Of a stretch of 45,348 nucleotides of DNA, positions 32,912-42,463 are shown piece by piece; the first letter of the stretch is position 1, and every line of letters starts with the position of its first letter. The stretch is from Tumebacillus sp. BK434 (GTDB lineage Bacteria; Bacillota; Bacilli; Tumebacillales; Tumebacillaceae), in NCBI RefSeq assembly GCF_004340785.1, contig NZ_SLXS01000013.1, forward strand, positions 1-45,348, written 5' to 3'. Below the pieces are notes generated by a model. That model had not been told where the DNA came from, searched no databases, and saw nothing but the letters and a program-made list of their open reading frames with translations. The translations under genes and the position numbers were made by a program.

Positions 32912-33061
32912 GCATTTCTCTCCCAACTTATCCACTTTCCGTTTAGCTTGCCCGTTCAAGACGATGTGCATAACCATTCTATCATAGCTCAGCAAACGCT
33001 GAAAAACTATCCACAGGTGGATAAAAAAACACAAAAAAAAGAGCCTTGCGGGTTATCCACA
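32769..33061. promoter_or_regulatory. DnaA-box cluster at mnmE/jag
   Basis: Six DnaA-box-like nonamers lie within 293 bases. Perfect TTATCCACA at 32808-32816 (within mnmE) and 33053-33061 (within the jag terminator). One-mismatch boxes at 32769-32777 (CTATCCACA), 32928-32936 (TTATCCACT), 33007-33015 (CTATCCACA) and, reversed, 33016-33024. Three fall between jag and mnmE, where they could regulate mnmE or titrate DnaA. Confidence 0.75.
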
Positions 33062-33065
33062 AGAC
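33033..33065 (-). terminator. Terminator after jag
   Basis: On the minus strand GTCTTGTGG, loop ATAAC, CCGCAAGGC, then TC and eight T. A perfect DnaA box is embedded in it. Confidence 0.8.
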
Positions 33066-33082
33066 TTCTTGGCTGTCTTTCT

Positions 33083-33775
33083 TTACGAACGATGTTTCGA
33101 AGGAGTCCGGCGTCCGCCCCGCTCGCGGGATTTCTCGCCGTGCTTCTTCTCCTTCGGCGAGATCACCACTTTGCGATGCGGTTCGTCCCCGTGCGAAAAG
33201 GTGACAACATCGGGGCGGTGCTGCAAGTAGGAGTGAATCACCTTGCGTTCAGCCGGAGACATCGGCTCCAACATGATCTCGCGCTTTTGCATCAGCGCCT
33301 TGTTCGCCAGCCGCTCGGCGAGGCGTTCCAAGGTCTCTTTGCGGCGCATGCGATACTCTTCCGCATCGAGCACAATTTTCAAAAATCGCTCGCTGTGCTT
33401 GTTTGCAACCAGATTGACCAGATACTGCAGCGCATCGAGCGTCGCTCCCCGGCGGCCGATCAGAATCCCGATCGACGCGCCGGACAGCTTGATTTCATAC
33501 TCGGTGTCGCTTTCTTGCTCCACATCGATTTGCACGTCGTGCAAGGACATCGACGTCAAAACATCGCCCAGGAACTTTTTCGACTCTTCGATCGGGTCGA
33601 GCTGAGGAATTTCCACTTCCACCTCTGCATCTTTCTTGCCGAAGAGTCCCAAAAATCCGCGGCGAGGCTGTGTCAGGACAGTTACAGTTACGCGATCACG
33701 GGGGACGCCCAATTTTTTCAGAGCCAATTCGGTTGCAAGTTCAACCGTTTTACCCGTAGTGATCACTTTTTTCAT
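33083..33775 (-). CDS. jag: RNA-binding protein Jag/KhpB (SpoIIIJ-associated)
   Basis: A 230-residue protein. N-terminal Jag_N domain (MKKVITTGKTVELATELALK, then VTVTVLTQPRRGFLGLFGKK), a KH domain with the GxxG loop in GILIGRRGATLDALQYLVNL, and a C-terminal R3H domain: MSPAERKVIHSYLQHRPDVV and FSHGDEPHRKVVISP. It binds RNA, usually with KhpA, and affects cell-wall synthesis and sporulation. The ATG overlaps the yidC stop by four bases (ATGA). The tail is strongly basic. Confidence 0.96.
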   Translation of the reverse strand: MKKVITTGKTVELATELALKKLGVPRDRVTVTVLTQPRRGFLGLFGKKDAEVEVEIPQLDPIEESKKFLGDVLTSMSLHDVQIDVEQESDTEYEIKLSGASIGILIGRRGATLDALQYLVNLVANKHSERFLKIVLDAEEYRMRRKETLERLAERLANKALMQKREIMLEPMSPAERKVIHSYLQHRPDVVTFSHGDEPHRKVVISPKEKKHGEKSRERGGRRTPSKHRS

Positions 33776-34539
33776 TTCTTTTTGCCTCCCGCAGCCGGTG
33801 CGGCTGCACCCGGCTGATCAGGCGCTTTGATGCCTTTGGTGAAGTAGGTCTGCACGATGGTCAGGATGTTCGAGAAGATCCAGTACAGGCCCAGCGCCGC
33901 CGGGAACTGCCAGGTGAAGAAACCGATCATCAGCGGCATGATCATCAGCATCATCTTGGTGTTCGCATCGTTGTTCACCATCGACATCTTCGATTGAAGG
34001 AAGGTGGTACCCGCCGCGAGCACCGCGAGGATGATATTTTCGATCGACTGGGTGCTGGAAAGCGTCAGGATGCCGAGAAATTCGTGCTGCTGCAACGCTT
34101 TGTTCGTGTTGATCGCCTGGTACAGCGCCAGCAGGATCGGCATCTGCACGAGAATCGGGAAACAGCCGGCCAGCGGGTTGGCGTTGTACTGCTGGAACAG
34201 CTTCATCGTCTCTTCGTTGATCTTTTGCTTGTCGTTCTTGTGCTTCTCGCGGATCTTGGTCAGCTCCGGCGAGAGCTGCTGCATGACTTTCGTGTAGCGG
34301 ATCTGCTTGATCATCAGCGGCAGCGTGATGATGCGCACGATCAGGGTCACGATCAAAATCGCGACGCCGTAGTCGGTGGTCAGTTGATAGAAGTAATCGA
34401 GGCCGTCGGATACGATCCCGACGAATTTGCCCCAGATGCCGCTTCTGTCCAAGGTGCCATCAGCGTTTGTGCTGCCGCAGCCGGTCAGCATCACCGCCAG
34501 CAGCAGCAGGGTGACAGGAATTCTCATACGTTGAAACAA
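33772..34539 (-). CDS. yidC: Membrane protein insertase YidC (SpoIIIJ type)
   Basis: A 255-residue insertase. It begins with a lipoprotein signal, LLLLAVMLTGCGSTN, with lipobox L-T-G-C. Next come FYQLTTDYGVAILIVTLIVR, MQQLSPELTKIREKHKNDKQ, NPLAGCFPILVQMPILLALY, and MMLMIMPLMIGFFTWQFPAA with LGLYWIFSNILTIVQ. The Arg in LIVRIITLPL is the conserved hydrophilic-groove residue. It inserts membrane proteins with or without SecYEG and, in spore formers, is needed for SpoIIIA function. The start is TTG at 34539 with AAGGAGGGG about ten bases upstream; ATG at 34527 is too far from it. Confidence 0.96.
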   Translation of the reverse strand: MFQRMRIPVTLLLLAVMLTGCGSTNADGTLDRSGIWGKFVGIVSDGLDYFYQLTTDYGVAILIVTLIVRIITLPLMIKQIRYTKVMQQLSPELTKIREKHKNDKQKINEETMKLFQQYNANPLAGCFPILVQMPILLALYQAINTNKALQQHEFLGILTLSSTQSIENIILAVLAAGTTFLQSKMSMVNNDANTKMMLMIMPLMIGFFTWQFPAALGLYWIFSNILTIVQTYFTKGIKAPDQPGAAAPAAGGKKK

Positions 34540-34554
34540 GCTGAGTTCCCCTCC

Positions 34555-34794
34555 TTAATGAGAGCAATCGTGATCTATGTAAGGCTCAGGCACGGGGTCA
34601 AATCCCCCTGGATGCCAAGGACCGCACTTGAGAATTCGCTTGAAGGTGAGCCACAAGCCGCGCCACGCCCCGTGGGTGCGCACCGCTTGCAGACCGTATT
34701 CCGAACAGGTCGGATGAAAACGGCATGATGGCGGTTTCAAAGGAGAGATGAACTTTCGGTAGAAGCGAAAGAGCAGCATCAGCGCCTGCTTCAT
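34555..34794 (-). CDS. yidD: Membrane protein insertion efficiency factor YidD
   Basis: A 79-residue protein with the YidD pattern: [44 protein letters not shown]-like [16 protein letters not shown]. It is a cytoplasmic membrane-associated protein that helps YidC insertion. It starts four bases after the rnpA stop and ends 15 bases before yidC. Confidence 0.95.
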   Translation of the reverse strand: MKQALMLLFRFYRKFISPLKPPSCRFHPTCSEYGLQAVRTHGAWRGLWLTFKRILKCGPWHPGGFDPVPEPYIDHDCSH

Positions 34795-34797
34795 CTG

Positions 34798-35226
34798 CTA
34801 CCGCACCCCTTTTCTCCGCTCGCCCTGCTTGTCCTGCGCGCCGGTGCCGCTCTGGCGGGGCTTGGCGGCAGGTTTGCGCTTGCCCGCATCGGGGCGGTCC
34901 ATGTTGCGCAGCAGGTGATGTACATTTTGCACAACGCTTTCATATTCCAGCTCGGCAGCGGAAGGCCGCGCGATCACGACCAGATCATACGCTTCCTTAA
35001 TCTGTTCGCGGCTCTGGCGAAACGCTTCCCGCAGCAGGCGCTTGACCCGGTTGCGGGTCACCGCCTTGCCCACCTTCTTGCTGACCGAAAAGCCCACGCG
35101 GAACGCGTCGCTGTTCCGATTTTTTAAATAATAGATGACGAGATAGCGGTTGGCGAATGACTGTCCATGATGAAAGACCCGCTGAAAGTCTCGTTTGTCT
35201 GTCAACCGGTGCTCTTTTTGCAACAT
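34798..35226 (-). CDS. rnpA: Ribonuclease P protein component
   Basis: A 142-residue basic protein that binds RNase P RNA for 5' tRNA maturation. MLQKEHRLTDKRDFQRVFHH at the start, then RVGFSVSKKVGKAVTRNRVK and RLLREAFRQ (the RNR motif region), YDLVVIARPSA. The start at 35226 matches the family; an ATG at 35247 abuts the only Shine-Dalgarno and adds an unrelated MEWGPGS. The C-terminal ~30 residues are Lys/Arg/Gly-rich and probably disordered. It follows rpmH with a terminator between. Confidence 0.95.
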   Translation of the reverse strand: MLQKEHRLTDKRDFQRVFHHGQSFANRYLVIYYLKNRNSDAFRVGFSVSKKVGKAVTRNRVKRLLREAFRQSREQIKEAYDLVVIARPSAAELEYESVVQNVHHLLRNMDRPDAGKRKPAAKPRQSGTGAQDKQGERRKGVR

Positions 35227-35292
35227 AGAACCTGGCCCCCATTCCATCTCCTAGTATACGGAAGCAAGGGTGCCGTTTAACCGCCTGTTATG

Positions 35293-35318
35293 TAAAAAAG
35301 ACCACGGTAAACGTGGCC
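35293..35318 (-). terminator. Terminator between rpmH and rnpA
   Basis: On the minus strand GGCCACG (35318-35312), loop, CGTGGTC (35306-35300), then TTTTTT. It begins next to the rpmH stop. It is probably partial, lowering rnpA expression relative to rpmH. Confidence 0.85.
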
Positions 35319-35453
35319 TTATGCGGACAGAACCTTTCTTCCTTTGCGACGACGTGCAGCCAGTACGCGACGGCCGTTCTTGGACGCCATGCGAGCACGG
35401 AAGCCGTGAACTTTCTTGCGCTTGCGAGTGTTCGGTTGGAAAGTACGTTTCAT
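35319..35453 (-). CDS. rpmH: 50S ribosomal protein L34
   Basis: A 44-residue basic protein: [20 protein letters not shown] then [20 protein letters not shown] and VLSA. This is complete L34. GGGAGGTG at 35467-35460 precedes the ATG by seven bases. It is the first gene left of oriC, as in most bacteria, and is driven by the promoter at 35524-35552. Confidence 0.97.
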   Translation of the reverse strand: MKRTFQPNTRKRKKVHGFRARMASKNGRRVLAARRRKGRKVLSA

Positions 35454-35523
35454 CGATCTACACCTCCCTATAGAACTTTCTATCTGAATGAGAGAAAGCC
35501 AACTGTAGACAATACACTACGTC

Positions 35524-35552
35524 ATTATAGCGGAGATGCACGATGTTTGCAA
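35524..35552 (-). promoter_or_regulatory. rpmH promoter
   Basis: On the minus strand TTGCAA (35552-35547), 17 bases, TATAAT (35529-35524): a near-consensus SigA promoter about 70 bases before rpmH. Confidence 0.85.
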
Positions 35553-35648
35553 GATTGGTTTCACTCGCAAAAAGAGGAAAATCGAACCGCCGGCCTGTGG
35601 AAAACTTTTTCGACAGATAAAATACTTTTCGACAAGTCTTCAACAGCA

Positions 35649-35934
35649 TTATCCACAATCCACATGGCTGTGAACAAAGGCGGCTGAATACTGTTTTTGG
35701 TGTGGATAAGTTTGAAAAAGTCCGTTGTCATCAGGGTTTCATTTCTGATATGATGGAGTAGCCTGTCCGTGGATAACATTTCTGAATCCACACAGTTACT
35801 AACAGGTGTGGATAACTCTGTGGATTACTATCCTCAGGTGTGGATGTGTTATCCATAAGCATGGGGACAAGAGACTGCATCAACCTGCACCATCCGTAAC
35901 AAATCGACACCGTACGCCTCAATTATTATCCACA
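35649..35934. other. oriC, upstream DnaA-box cluster
   Basis: The 551-base rpmH-dnaA gap has no gene. Perfect DnaA boxes (TTATCCACA or its reverse) are at 35649-35657, 35701-35709, 35807-35815 and 35926-35934. One-mismatch boxes are at 35768-35776, 35819-35827 and 35849-35857. The dnaA promoter lies among them. Together with the downstream cluster this forms a bipartite origin as in B. subtilis. Confidence 0.95.
35725..35754 (+). promoter_or_regulatory. dnaA promoter
   Basis: TTGTCA (35725-35730), 18 bases, TATGAT (35749-35754). Perfect DnaA boxes lie on both sides (35701 and 35807) and a weaker one at 35768, so DnaA autorepression is expected. The leader to dnaA would be about 240 bases. 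Confidence 0.75.
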
Positions 35935-36004
35935 ATACTTGTTGGTAACCGCAAGGGAATGTGGATTTTTATTGTGTAATTTTTTTTGGGAGGTTCCTGA
36001 CTTC

Positions 36005-37372
36005 ATGGATCGGCAAGCACTAGACCTGTGGCAGAAGACGATTGCCACCCTGGAGACGAAGCTGTCCAAGCCGAGTTTCGAGACGTGGTTCAAATCGACA
36101 CAGCCCGTGTCCTATGAGAACAACACACTGATTGTCTCCGTGCCGAACGAATTTTCCCGCGACTGGCTGGAATCTCGTTACTCGGCCATCATCAAGGAAA
36201 CGCTCACCGCCATCACGAGGCAAGAAGTGACGGTCAAGTTTGTCATCCCGCAAGTTTTTGATGAATCTCTCTATGAAAATTCACCAAAACCTGCGCCGCC
36301 AAACACACCGGCCGGACCTCAGGATGAGGAGCTCTCAGAGTTTGTGCCATCGGCGCTCAATCCGAAGTACCTGTTTGACACCTTTGTCATCGGCGCCGGC
36401 AACCGCTTTGCCCACGCCGCGTCGCTCGCAGTGGCGGAAGCGCCGGCCAAAGCGTACAACCCGCTGTTCATCTACGGGGGCGTCGGCCTTGGCAAGACGC
36501 ACTTGATGCACGCCATCGGCCACTACGTGCTGGACAGCAACCCGCAGGCGAAAGTCGTCTATATCTCGTCGGAGAAGTTCACCAACGAGTTCATCAACGC
36601 CATTCAGTACAACAAGACGGTCGATTTCCGCAACAAGTACCGGAATGTGGACGTGCTCTTGATAGACGATATTCAGTTCCTCGCCGGAAAAGAACAGACC
36701 CAGGAAGAGTTCTTCCATACATTCAATACGCTGCACGAAGAGAGCAAGCAGATCATCATCTCCTCCGACCGTCCGCCCAAAGAGATCCCGACGCTCGAGG
36801 ACCGCTTGCGCTCGCGCTTCGAATGGGGCCTGATCACCGACATCCAGCCGCCCGACTACGAGACGCGGATCGCGATCCTGCGCAAGAAAGCCAAGGCGGA
36901 AGCGCTCGACATTCCGAACGAAGTGATCTCGCACATCGCCAACAAGATCGACACCAACATCCGCGAGCTCGAAGGCGCCTTGATTCGCGTCGTCGCCTAT
37001 TCGTCGCTGATCAACCGCGATCTGTCGGCGGAGCTGGCGATGGAAGCGCTGAAAGACATCATCCCTTCTAATCGACCGAAAACGATCACCATCGCCGACA
37101 TCCAAAAGGTGACCGGTGAGCATTTCGAGATGAAGCTGGAGGATTTCAAAGCGAAGAAGCGCACCAAGGCGATCGCCTACCCGCGCCAGATCGCGATGTA
37201 CCTCGCCCGCGAGCTGACCGATTTTTCGCTGCCGAAGATCGGCGACGAATTCGGCGGCCGCGACCATACGACCGTCATCCACGCGCATGAGAAGATCGCC
37301 AAAGAGCTGCAGACCGACTTCACCTTGCGCCAGACGATCGAGACCCTCAAAGAAAAACTTGGCCACAATTAA
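36005..37372 (+). CDS. dnaA: Chromosomal replication initiator protein DnaA
   Basis: A 455-residue AAA+ initiator. Domain [21 protein letters not shown] and [13 protein letters not shown]; a short Pro-rich linker (about residues 90-120); domain [23 protein letters not shown] (Walker A), [20 protein letters not shown] (Walker B), [20 protein letters not shown] (box VII Arg finger); domain [22 protein letters not shown] and [15 protein letters not shown], the DNA-binding signature. It unwinds oriC and loads the replicative helicase. The ATG at 36005 has GGGAGG eleven bases upstream; a longer start at 35939 is not family-like. Confidence 0.98.
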   Translation: MDRQALDLWQKTIATLETKLSKPSFETWFKSTQPVSYENNTLIVSVPNEFSRDWLESRYSAIIKETLTAITRQEVTVKFVIPQVFDESLYENSPKPAPPNTPAGPQDEELSEFVPSALNPKYLFDTFVIGAGNRFAHAASLAVAEAPAKAYNPLFIYGGVGLGKTHLMHAIGHYVLDSNPQAKVVYISSEKFTNEFINAIQYNKTVDFRNKYRNVDVLLIDDIQFLAGKEQTQEEFFHTFNTLHEESKQIIISSDRPPKEIPTLEDRLRSRFEWGLITDIQPPDYETRIAILRKKAKAEALDIPNEVISHIANKIDTNIRELEGALIRVVAYSSLINRDLSAELAMEALKDIIPSNRPKTITIADIQKVTGEHFEMKLEDFKAKKRTKAIAYPRQIAMYLARELTDFSLPKIGDEFGGRDHTTVIHAHEKIAKELQTDFTLRQTIETLKEKLGHN

Positions 37373-37400
37373 GAATTGGGGATAACGATTGTGATCAAGC

Positions 37401-37586
37401 TGTGAATAACTACACAGTCCAACGGGGCGCTGGATATGTGGATAAGTGAAAGAACCTTACGCACAGATTGTCCACACGCGCCAAACCTGTCCAGTCGTGA
37501 GGTTTCGACACTTTTCCACATATTCAGTGCCCTTATTACTGTTATTACTGAAAACCTTATAAAAACTACTCCACCTACTACTACTA
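37401..37586. other. oriC, downstream DnaA boxes and probable unwinding element
   Basis: In the 258-base dnaA-dnaN gap: a perfect box at 37437-37445 (reverse), and one-mismatch boxes at 37401-37409 (reverse), 37468-37476 and 37512-37520. These are followed by an AT-rich stretch with a direct repeat TTATTACTG (37533-37550) and by CTACTACTACTA (37575-37586). The latter resembles the DnaA-trio repeats of the B. subtilis unwinding element. Confidence 0.85.
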
Positions 37587-37630
37587 TGCTCGGGGGACTG
37601 AGCGTATGACTGCCTGAGGGGGAAACATCC

Positions 37631-38767
37631 ATGAAAATCGTGATCCAGCGCCAAAACCTCGTGCAAGCGATCCAACATGTTCAAAAAGCTGTATCCGGCA
37701 AAACGACCATTCCCGTGCTGACCGGCATCAAGATCGTCGCTGCCAAAGACGGCCTGTCTCTGACGGCGACCGACCTTGAGATCGGGATCGAGACCCGCGT
37801 CCCGACGCACATAGAAGAAGATCAGATTGTAAACGTTATCGAAGAAGGTGCGATCGTGCTGTCGGCGAAGTACCTCAGCGACATCGTGCGCAAGCTGCCA
37901 AGCCAGACGGTGGAGATCGAAGTGAAGCAGAACTACTTGACGATCCTCCGCGGCGGCAAATCGGAATACAACCTGCACGGCCTCGACCATGAGGAGTTCC
38001 CGCGCCTGCCGCAGGTCAGCGGCAACCAGATTTTCTCCATGCAGTCTGACATTTTGAAAGACATGATCCGCCAGACCTCGTTTGCTGTGTCCGGCGAAGA
38101 GATCCGCCCGGTGCTGACCGGCGTCATGTTCACGCTGAAAAAGGGCAGCTTGAAATTTGTCGCCACCGACTCGCACCGCCTCGCGACCCGCGAATCGAGC
38201 GTCGAAGCGCCGGAAGACCTTGAGATTCACAACGTGATCATCCCGGGCAAGAGCCTGAATGAGCTCGGCCGACTGCTGGCCGACGATTCTTCACTTGTCG
38301 ATCTTGTCGTTGCCGACAACCAGGTGCTCGTGCAAATGGACAAAACGCAGTTCTACACCCGCCTGATCGACGGCCAGTACCCGGACATCTCGCGGATCAT
38401 CCCGTCCAATTTCAAAACGGGTCTGACCGTGAAGACGAAAGACCTGCAAGGCGCGGTGGAGCGTGCATCTTTGATCGCCAAAGAGCATGAAAACAACCTC
38501 GTCCGCTTAAACATCAAAACAGGCGGGATCGAGATTTCCTCCAACTCCCCCGATGTCGGGAAAGTGTCGGAGTCGATCGAAGAGGTGACTGTGAACGGGG
38601 ATGAGCTGCTGATCGCGTTCAACTCCAAATTCATGCTCGACGCGCTGCGCGTGATCGACAGCGAAGATCTGCTGATCGAATTCACCGGCTCGATGAGCCC
38701 GTTTTTGGTGAAGATCCCGGACAATCCGAACTGCCTCCACCTCATCCTGCCGGTGCGGATCTACTAA
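37631..38767 (+). CDS. dnaN: DNA polymerase III sliding clamp (beta)
   Basis: A 378-residue clamp with three topologically alike domains. Markers: MKIVIQRQNLVQAIQHVQKA, PVLTGIKIVA, LTATDLEIGIETRVP, RPVLTGVMFTLKKGSLKFVA, TDSHRLATRES, VDLVVADNQVLVQMD, and the C-terminal LIEFTGSMSPFLVKIPD with LILPVRIY. The ring tethers DNA polymerase and many other factors. GAGGGGG precedes the ATG. Confidence 0.98.
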   Translation: MKIVIQRQNLVQAIQHVQKAVSGKTTIPVLTGIKIVAAKDGLSLTATDLEIGIETRVPTHIEEDQIVNVIEEGAIVLSAKYLSDIVRKLPSQTVEIEVKQNYLTILRGGKSEYNLHGLDHEEFPRLPQVSGNQIFSMQSDILKDMIRQTSFAVSGEEIRPVLTGVMFTLKKGSLKFVATDSHRLATRESSVEAPEDLEIHNVIIPGKSLNELGRLLADDSSLVDLVVADNQVLVQMDKTQFYTRLIDGQYPDISRIIPSNFKTGLTVKTKDLQGAVERASLIAKEHENNLVRLNIKTGGIEISSNSPDVGKVSESIEEVTVNGDELLIAFNSKFMLDALRVIDSEDLLIEFTGSMSPFLVKIPDNPNCLHLILPVRIY

Positions 38768-38780
38768 GGGGGAACCTGTT

Positions 38781-39002
38781 GTGAGCTATCAAGACGTGAA
38801 GATCGAGTCGGAATATATCACCCTGCAGCAATTCCTCAAGTTTGCGGATATTCTCGATTCGGGCGGCGCGGTGAAATGGTTTTTGGAGGAGCAGGACATC
38901 AAGGTGAACGGATCGCCGGAGAAGCGCCGCGGCAAAAAGCTGCGCGACGGCGATCTGATCGTCATCGCGGACATCGGCTCCTACCGCGTCGTCCAGGGCT
39001 AG
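38781..39002 (+). CDS. yaaA: S4-domain RNA-binding protein YaaA
   Basis: A 73-residue protein starting at GTG with AAGGGGGA upstream. It is a single S4 RNA-binding domain: YITLQQFLKFADILDSGGAV, KWFLEEQDIKVNGSPEKRRG and KKLRDGDLIVIA. In Bacilli it sits between dnaN and recF and associates with the 50S subunit. It is separated from dnaN by 13 bases and from recF by six. Confidence 0.94.
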   Translation: MSYQDVKIESEYITLQQFLKFADILDSGGAVKWFLEEQDIKVNGSPEKRRGKKLRDGDLIVIADIGSYRVVQG

Positions 39003-39008
39003 CTCGAG

Positions 39009-40118
39009 ATGTGGATCCAAGCGCTTGAGCTGCGCAACTTTCGCAATTACGAATCGCTTCAGCTCACCGATCTTTCGCCGCGGGTGAACATCCTCGTCGG
39101 CCAAAACGCGCAGGGCAAGACGAACGTCGTCGAAGCGATTCTGCTTTTGTCTGTCGCCAAAAGCCACCGCACGAACAAAGATGCGGAGATGATCCGCTTT
39201 GAGGCGGAGTTCGCTGCGCTCAAAGGCCTGATCGAACGGAATGATCGCAGCTACCGCCTCGATCTCCGCCTGCTGCAAAAAGGCAAGAAAAGCGCAGTCA
39301 ACGGCGTGGAAAAGCGCAAGATGAGCGACTTTGTCGGTCATCTCAACGTCGTGCTGTTCGCGCCGGAAGACTTGCAGCTGATCAAAGGCGGCCCGCAGCA
39401 GCGGCGCCGTTTTCTTGACGTGGAGATCGGGCAGGTCTCGCCGCAGTACCTCTACAACCTCACCCAGTATCAAAAGGTGCTCCTGCAGCGCAATTCCCTG
39501 CTCAAAGAGATCGGTCAGAAAAAGGCCGGCGACGAGATGCTGATGATCTGGGACGACCAGCTCGCCGTCTACGGCACGAAAGTGATCAAAAAGCGCCTGG
39601 AGTTTGTGGATAAGCTCGAAGGCTTCGCAAGAGATATCCACAAGCGCATCTCCGGCGGCAAAGAAGAGCTGTCGTTTCACTATCAGAATTCGCTGGATTG
39701 TACAGAACTTGTACAACTCGAAGAGGTGTACCGCAAGGAGCTGGAGCTGAAGCGTCGCGTGGACATTCTGCGCGGATCGACATCGGTTGGCCCGCACCGC
39801 GACGATGTGGAAGTGCGGATCGACGGGCGCAAAGTGCAGACGTTCGGCTCGCAGGGCCAGCAGCGCACCGCTTCGCTGTCGATGAAATTAGCGGAGATCG
39901 AGCTGATCAAAGCGGAGGTCGGGGAATACCCGGTGCTCTTGCTGGACGATGTGCTCTCTGAGCTTGACGAGCAGCGGCAATTGCATCTCGTGCAGAGCAT
40001 GGGGGAGAAGGTGCAGACGATCGTCACGACGACGACGACCTTCGGCCTGGAGCACTTTCTGACCGCCGAAGCTAACGTGTATCGGGTGGAACATGGTATA
40101 ATCACGAAAGAAGGGTAG
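39009..40118 (+). CDS. recF: DNA replication and repair protein RecF
   Basis: A 369-residue SMC-like ATPase. MWIQALELRNFRNYESLQL at the start, Walker A VGQNAQGKTNVVEAILLL, signature FAPEDLQLIKGGPQQRRRFL, and Walker B with VLLLDDVLSELDEQRQ. It assists RecA loading at gaps through RecO/RecR. It is co-directional with yaaA and remB in a tight operon. Confidence 0.97.
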   Translation: MWIQALELRNFRNYESLQLTDLSPRVNILVGQNAQGKTNVVEAILLLSVAKSHRTNKDAEMIRFEAEFAALKGLIERNDRSYRLDLRLLQKGKKSAVNGVEKRKMSDFVGHLNVVLFAPEDLQLIKGGPQQRRRFLDVEIGQVSPQYLYNLTQYQKVLLQRNSLLKEIGQKKAGDEMLMIWDDQLAVYGTKVIKKRLEFVDKLEGFARDIHKRISGGKEELSFHYQNSLDCTELVQLEEVYRKELELKRRVDILRGSTSVGPHRDDVEVRIDGRKVQTFGSQGQQRTASLSMKLAEIELIKAEVGEYPVLLLDDVLSELDEQRQLHLVQSMGEKVQTIVTTTTTFGLEHFLTAEANVYRVEHGIITKEG

Positions 40119-40130
40119 GTGAATTTTGGC

Positions 40131-40382
40131 ATGTTCATTCATTTGGGCGGAGACGTCATGGTCCAGAGCAAAGATGTGATTGCCATTTTTGACCTGAAGA
40201 TGAAGTACTCTTCGGACAGCACCAAAGAATTTCTAAATGTGGCAGACGAAGAAGGATTTGTCGTCATGATTGACGAAAGTGAGAGCAAATCATTTGTGGT
40301 GACAACCAAAAAAGTCTACTATTCGCCGATTTCGTCTCTCACGCTGAAGAAGCGGGCCGGATTCGTTTCGGAGCTTGAATAG
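40131..40382 (+). CDS. remB: Extracellular matrix regulator RemB (YaaB)
   Basis: An 83-residue protein: MFIHLGGDVMVQSKDVIAIF, DLKMKYSSDSTKEFLNVADE and TTKKVYYSPISSLTLKKR. It matches RemB/YaaB, which in B. subtilis regulates matrix genes and lies between recF and gyrB. The ATG at 40131 has AGGTG nine bases upstream; a GTG at 40119 immediately after the recF stop is an alternative. A terminator follows. Confidence 0.92.
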   Translation: MFIHLGGDVMVQSKDVIAIFDLKMKYSSDSTKEFLNVADEEGFVVMIDESESKSFVVTTKKVYYSPISSLTLKKRAGFVSELE

Positions 40383-40392
40383 CAGTTGTACC

Positions 40393-40422
40393 GTCCCCAG
40401 ACTTAAATCTGGCGGACTTTTT
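40393..40422 (+). terminator. Terminator after remB
   Basis: GTCC-CCAGA (40393-40401), loop CTTAAA, TCTGG then (after a bulged C) GGAC (to 40417), followed by TTTTT. It ends the dnaN-remB unit. Confidence 0.8.
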
Positions 40423-40493
40423 GTGTAAATGATTGAACTATATTTTGGTGTAACCGATAGGAATTGCGTCAAGAATACATACAAACGTGTTGA

Positions 40494-42440
<1,947 letters not shown>

Positions 42441-42463
42441 AACAAAATCTAAGGGGATTCCTC

